Assembly: GCF_007565055.1 (NCBI RefSeq) | Contig: NC_044555.1 | Span: 35,224,611 to 35,288,610 of the forward strand | DNA length: 64,000 bases | Direction of reading: 5' to 3' | DNA from: Rhinopithecus roxellana | Taxonomy: Eukaryota; Chordata; Mammalia; Primates; Cercopithecidae | Part shown: positions 58,960-64,000 of the stretch, piece after piece | Layout: every line of letters starts with the position of its first letter | Position numbering within the stretch: the stretch's first letter is position 1 | Program-made: the position numbers and the translations under genes | The notes under the pieces: model-generated | What the model saw: only the letters and a program-made list of their open reading frames with translations | The model's database searches: none | Told to the model about the DNA's origin: nothing

Positions 58960-59268
58960 TGTTTTATTTTTATTTATTTTGAGATGGAGTTTTGCTCTTG
59001 TTGCCTAGGCTGAAGTACAATGACGCGATTTTGGCTTACTGCAACCTCCGCCTCCCAGGTTCAAGTGATTCTCCTGCCTCAGCCTCCCAAGTAGCTGGGA
59101 TTACAGGCATGTGCAACCACACCCGGCTAATTTTATATTTTCTAGTGGGGGGGGGGGGGTTCTCCATGTTGCTCAGGCTGGTCTCGAACTCCCAACCTCA
59201 GGTGATCCACCTGCCTCGGCCTCCCAAAAGTGCTAGGATTACAGGCATGAGCCACCGTGCCTGGCTTC
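58960..59268 (-). mobile_element. AluS-type Alu, antisense, with poly-G expansion
   Basis: A (TTTTA)n-like tail, both arms, ending 'gagccaccgtgcctggctt'. TSD agtcctaagt at 58,950-58,959 and 59,269-59,278. A run of 13 G (59,147-59,159) replaces the usual 'agagatgggg' of the antisense Alu. Confidence 0.92.
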
Positions 59269-59278
59269 AGTCCTAAGT

Positions 59279-62200
59279 CATGATGGGAATCCTTAGAGAA
59301 ATTCCAGTTCAACCCATTTCCATATAATCCTGACAGTATTATTATATTTCTCTATATTTTAATTAAAATTCAAATTATTATGTCAAAATCTCTAAGAAAA
59401 GAAGACGTAATGTTTTAAAAAGTTTTAAGTGTGAAAAAAAGAACACTCAGTTGTCTTTTAAAAATACTACCTACAAATGCATACTGTAACTCTGGTGATA
59501 AAATGAGAACATCAGCATTAAGACCCAGAAAATAAGGTACATGTTAAGCCCTATTATTTGTGGCATTATTAATTGGTGAAAGGTAAGTGTAGGATTGATA
59601 AAGGTCACGGAGGGATACGCTGCATGAGATAATTAGATCCACACACTTTAAACAAACCCAGCCTTACATTAGATTTAGATGGTTGTCTGAACTAAAGGGT
59701 AGAACACTTTAATGCACCTCTTTATCCTGAAGCATTATATTTCACATTGTGGAATGTTGCCATGTTTATGCGTTTATACGATGAAAACATTTTCTAAAGA
59801 AACTTAGGAGAAAGAAACACAGTAAGATTGATGTTTACCGAAATAGGCAGTGATTAGTGAGCAATCTCTGTTGATGTAACAAGCACATCACCATTGTTTG
59901 TTTCTGGATGAGTTATTAATGCTAGATGCATTAGTCATGGTTTCCAGCATTAATTTAGATTTACGCCATGAATGAAAAGGTTATTCTAACAGCAGAACAT
60001 GTCTGTGATACCTTTCAGAGAAATGCTAATCACAGTCCACTGAATCTGTATGTATTATTTAGTGCCATTACCAATCCTAAAGCTTTCTAGATTTTTGCTT
60101 CTCTATTATTTGTGTTCATAGATCTTGGTAACGCTTTATAGTGTTCACACTGTGATAATAAAGAGCACCTATAGGAGTTATAGCCAGTTTAGGGTCTTGC
60201 TCAGAGTAGTATTGAGATGGGAGAGAATGTGCAGAGGATTAAGGAATTTAAAATTATGAATAATTAGACATAAATAGCACAGAACAGGTGACACATCCAT
60301 TGACTAAGTGTCAGTGATTGAAGAAAAAGAAAAAATAATTAGCTTGCTCAAAGGTCGATAAGCAGAGACCAGCGTTTCCTAAAGTATGTCCTATTGAAGA
60401 CTAATACAAGGAGATACTTTTAAAAGTAAAAATAAATAAATAAAGGTGCAGTGGTCTATTGTGCTTGGTAATAAGAACAGAAAACTAGAATTATCTATGA
60501 CTTGAGTCAATAATGACGTCCATTATTGATGATAACAGTTCTTTTCTAGGTTTCGTGGAAATAATAATTGAAAGTTACCTTATGTAAGGATTTACCAGGA
60601 ATAAACAGTCAAATGACTTCTCTATAAAATATCATTTCTTAGAGAGCATTGACCTCTTTTTTTGTGACATATGCGTTTGTAAATCAAAAAGTATGTAATA
60701 GACTTAAGGATATAAAAACAAGTGATTCAAAATACTCTGATACCAAGTTTTCTTATACACATGTAAAAAAAGAAAAGAAATGAAACCTTTGAACCAAAGA
60801 AGTGGCTTTCAATTTAGATGGTCCAGAAACAGAAAACATTTTTTTTTAAAGATCAGTAATTTTTGTTTATTGTTTTTTAAACCCCAAAGTCGAGGTGCAG
60901 ATTAACCCTTCTAATTAGGCTTCATCTATTGGGGAGTACAAATTGTTTCAACGATTCAAAATCATTTGAATATTTGCTATTTTGCAAACAGCTGGATTCA
61001 CTTGCTCTTTTACCTGTAAATTGTATGAATGCAAAACTTCTAGGGAATGGTGGGGAAGAGCCTCCACCCTCACCAGAACAGGCATTATTTTACCATTTAT
61101 AAAATGTTACCATTTATAAAATGTTGTTATTTTACCATTTATAAAAAACTTTCTAAGATGATAGATTTAATCTATAGCTATTAGGCAGGAGAAATCCCAG
61201 AGATGGGTCCTTGCAATACTAAGAGTAAGTTTAGCATTTTCCTAATACTTTGTCATGCATCCCCCTGTTAAAGATATTGTGGCCTCTAGTACATAAGTTA
61301 CAGTCATTCTTCACAATAGTTCAGTGCTTGAAGGATGACATTGCAGACATTTTAAAAGATGTAGAAGGAATGCTTCAGCCACAAATATTCCAAAGATATA
61401 ATATTATTATCACCTGGGTGATGAATATTTCAATCGATTGTTTTTAGCTTAAGATTTTTTTCATCTCTCCTAAAACTGATTACCATAGAAACAATTGTAT
61501 TAGCCATGAAATTATCAGATTTAGTTATCAGGTTGTTTACAAACTTCAAGCATTGTGAATTATCTTTTCCACATGGAAAGTAATATAGATGGAGACCGTT
61601 TCAGTGCATCTTAAACTATATTGGTGGCCAATATAGAATGCAATTTTTTTTTTTATAATTCTCAAGTTAATACAATGTGGTGGGTTTTTCTTAATCCTCA
61701 TGTTAATGCATTATTTTCAAAACTACAATTTTTATATTGGGAGAAACACTTCAATGGAGCTCCCACATGTGAGAAAAACACTAGAAATAGAAAGGCTCCC
61801 TTAAACCAAACAAAAAATCAACTTAGTAGGAATGAAGCATTAATTTAAAAGTGCATGTGTGTGCACATACAGAGAGTTTTATCAACTCCTATGAGATTTC
61901 TTGTAAGAAATTAAGACTAAATGTAATGTCTCCAATTAAAATTAACTCTGTAAGTAAAAGTCTGCAGTGTACCAAGAACAAAAGGTAAGGAATATATAGG
62001 TACTGTCAAAATTGCCAGAGAGACTCCTTTCAGTAGAATGTCAGTGTTCCAATTTTTCTTAACTTTAGATGTCAAAGTTATTAGCTCCATAAATGAACAT
62101 AATTTCCTGTAATGTAAATAATTGACTAAAGTTTACTGATTTCTGAACATCTGAACTCTGTATGAAGACCATTAGTGAATTTATGTGTTTAATTCATAAA

Positions 62201-63399
62201 GATATTTATACATATTATTAGCTTAAGCCATCTTATTTGCTATTAACAATAAGTATCATGCTATGAATATTTCCTCAACCAGATTTTATGAAAAATTGAC
62301 ATACAAAGTTTTTTAATAAATGTATTAAATAAGCAGCTAAATACTGATACTAATACTGAAAAAAATTGACAATATTTGACATACCAGAGAACTTGAAATG
62401 AAAAATATTAATATTAAGTGACTGACCATTTATATAATCTTCCTTAGCTCTGAGCTTTTCTGGATTTTGAGAGCCTTTTATTGTCACAAAAATAAAGTCA
62501 ATTATATTTCAGAGAAAAAATCATGAAAGATCATGACCTAACACTATGCCCAAGGGACTGGAAATGAAAATATCTTTGAGTTAATTAATATCACTAGTGT
62601 GGATAATATAATATGTACTTTCCATTGGTGCTGTAAGAATAAATAGAATTTCTGTCTTGTTGCTATAATGTACTAGTAATGATAACACAGAGCCACCTCA
62701 ATACTACAGGGACAAAGTAGACGTTGGAGAAAATAAGGTCTAGTAAGTGGAATCTCATGAAAGAAAGGTATACCAATAGAAATACATTTTAATTTAGGAT
62801 TTCTGGTACCTTGAAAAGATTGGGTCTGCCTTTTTGTACTTCAAGTTGCCATTATTTAGCTGATGTATAAAGATTGGCTTCTGATAAATATAGTGCTTAT
62901 TCTCCCAGAGTTACCAACAGAAGGAGAAAGAGGACATCAATATGAAACTCTTTTAAGACAGAGATTATTGCATTAGCCTAAATTTCTATTAGACTTGTTT
63001 TCTCCTTAAGAAATTAGAGACATAATATCTTTATTATTCAAATACAAGAAGTAGTTCTAAGTTTCCTTCATTTCTTAAAGAACATTTTCTTTATTAAATA
63101 CAATATACTAGTGGACACCATACAATCATTATCATCCACTAAATCTATACTGCATTTAAGCATATATGAGAATAGACAGTAAAGACAAGATATGCTTAGT
63201 TGTATTGACAATAATAAATTAGGAAAGACTAGAAATGGAAGAAGAGATAGAGTAGATTCATGTAAAAAAACATGAAAAGTGAAAAGACGCTTACCTTTGG
63301 ATGCAGTGAGATTTAATAATATATTAAAAGGGATGTAGGATAAGTTGGGGAGTGATATATTTAACAAGAAGAAAGTTCTCTTCATTTAAAAAAAAAATT
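59279..63399. other. Unassigned AT-rich intergenic sequence
   Basis: About 4.1 kb without a recognisable gene, RNA or young repeat. Contains the small tandem repeat at 61,091-61,146. Open frames, including 61,250-61,447, show no domain. Confidence 0.5.
61091..61146. repeat. 17-bp tandem repeat, two perfect copies plus a partial
   Basis: taccatttataaaatgt at 61,091-61,107 and 61,108-61,124, then 'accatttataaaa' at 61,134-61,146. Confidence 0.9.
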
Positions 63400-63452
63400 A
63401 AGGAGAAGGCAAAGCAAGATGGTGGAATAGAAAGCTCCACCAATTCTCCCCC
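63400..63452 (+). mobile_element. L1 5' end (old L1PB/L1MA type), left part
   Basis: 'aggcaaagcaagatggtgga' and 'atagaaagctccaccaattc' match the extreme 5' end of old L1 5'UTRs. Interrupted by an LTR; resumes at 63,824. Confidence 0.7.
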
Positions 63453-63818
63453 TGTATTAGTTCCTTTTCACACTGCTGATAAAGACATACATGAGACTGG
63501 GCAATTTACATAAGTAAGAGGTCTAATTGGGTTCACAATTCCACGTGGCTGGAGAGGCCTCACAATCATGGCAGAAGACTAGGAGGAGCAAGTCATGTCT
63601 TACATGGATGGCAGCAGGCAAACAGAGAGCTTGTGCAGGGCAACTCTTGTTTTTAAAACCTCAGGTCTCATGAGACCCATTCACTATCATGGGAACAGCA
63701 CAGGAAAGACCCACCTCCATAATTCAATCATCTCCCACTGGGTCCCTCCCACAACACATGGGAATTATGGGAGCTGCAAGATGAGATTTGGGTGAGGACA
63801 CAAAGCCAAACCATATTA
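63453..63818 (-). mobile_element. MST/THE1-type solo LTR, antisense
   Basis: ERVL-MaLR LTR with 'ctcacaatcatggcagaaga' and 'tcccacaacacatgggaatt', TG...CA-type ends (one end decayed to TA). Flanked by 5-bp near-duplications ccccc (63,448-63,452) and tcccc (63,819-63,823). No internal sequence and no coding capacity. Confidence 0.85.
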
Positions 63819-63823
63819 TCCCC

Positions 63824-64000
63824 GCACAAGAGTACCAAGTTAACAATTATCTACACAGAAAAAAACACTTTCATAAAAACCACTAACTAGGTACTCACTC
63901 ACAGTATGTGATTTTAATTTCATATCACTGAAAGAGGAACTAGAACTAAAGAGATAGGATAAACAGTCCTGAATCACCAACGCCAACCCTCCCCCAGTCC
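63824..64000 (+). mobile_element. L1 5'UTR, right part, running out of the window
   Basis: 'gcacaagagtaccaagttaa', 'cagtcctgaatcaccaacgc' and 'caaccctcccccagtcc' are typical of old L1PB/L1MA 5'UTR. The element continues past 64,000. Confidence 0.75.

Noticed and set aside
61250..61447. Small protein candidate of 65 codons
   Set aside because: No domain, no splice or promoter support, AT-rich composition like its surroundings.
1..64000. CRISPR arrays, bacterial operons, riboswitches
   Set aside because: Sequence is primate nuclear DNA; repeats seen are Alu, L1, MIR, LTR or microsatellite, with no spaced identical repeats.

Overview
The window is nuclear, intergenic, AT-rich DNA of an Old World monkey (a cercopithecid such as a macaque, baboon or guenon). 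Three Alus, near 654, 44,581 and 54,828, carry features I associate with the cercopithecid AluYR group: a right end reading 'ggcttgagccaccgcgcccggcc' (plus-strand reading of the antisense copies) and 'ggccggatctcagctcactgcaagctc'-type left-arm bases. The rest of the repeat set (L1PA, L1PB/L1MA and L1M fragments, AluS/J, MIR, L2, a THE1/MST-type LTR pair, Tigger1) is the usual catarrhine repertoire. I found no intact protein-coding gene. The long open frames are LINE-1 ORF2 remnants, Alu-derived frames or low-complexity frames.

Layout. 1-12,592 is an almost unbroken pile of LINE-1: a plus-strand 3' fragment split by an AluYR, the 5' half of an old minus-strand L1, a nearly complete minus-strand L1 (4,546-9,915), and ORF1/5'UTR pieces of another old L1 followed by an old L1 3' end. 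12,593-14,109 is mostly unassigned. 14,110-18,188 holds more L1, a nested 5'-truncated L1 with a 14-bp target-site duplication (TSD), a pyrimidine microsatellite containing an anomalous GC-rich block (about 16,679-16,925), and a 100-N assembly gap (18,189-18,288) next to a (GAAA)n tract.

18,616-22,171 is the youngest-looking large insertion. It is a minus-strand L1 with an inverted 5' end, an internal deletion, an ORF2 broken by only one homopolymer slip over about 3.1 kb, and an Alu left-arm-like sequence beyond its 3' end but inside the same perfect 14-bp TSD. This fits a 3' transduction plus twin priming. 22,172-31,736 is sparser, with L1M, MIR, L2, a THE1-type solo LTR with a perfect 5-bp TSD, an unidentified LTR-like repeat, three Alus and long unassigned stretches. 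31,737-34,915 is a plus-strand L1 with TSDs, into which a 3'-truncated, tailless 5S rRNA copy has inserted with a 17-bp TSD. 35,136-37,840 is another minus-strand L1, followed by two tandem AluS.

39,000-50,466 is mostly unassigned, with MIRs, an L1M split by an AluYR, and a short 5' fragment of an SNX3-like retropseudogene (about 45,925-46,125). 50,467-52,986 is a nearly full-length Tigger1 DNA transposon with an Alu left arm inserted in it. 53,020-64,000 holds a MIR, three more Alus, an old L1 3' end, several small tandem duplications, a long unassigned stretch, and at the right edge the 5'UTR of a plus-strand old L1 interrupted by an MST/THE1-type LTR.

Nothing here works as an operon or pathway; the content is a layered record of retrotransposition. 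The observations I rate highest are the 5S tailless retropseudogene, the composite L1 at 18.6-22.2 kb, the GC-rich block in the microsatellite, and the SNX3-like fragment. Subfamily names are from memory of consensus features and were not checked by alignment.
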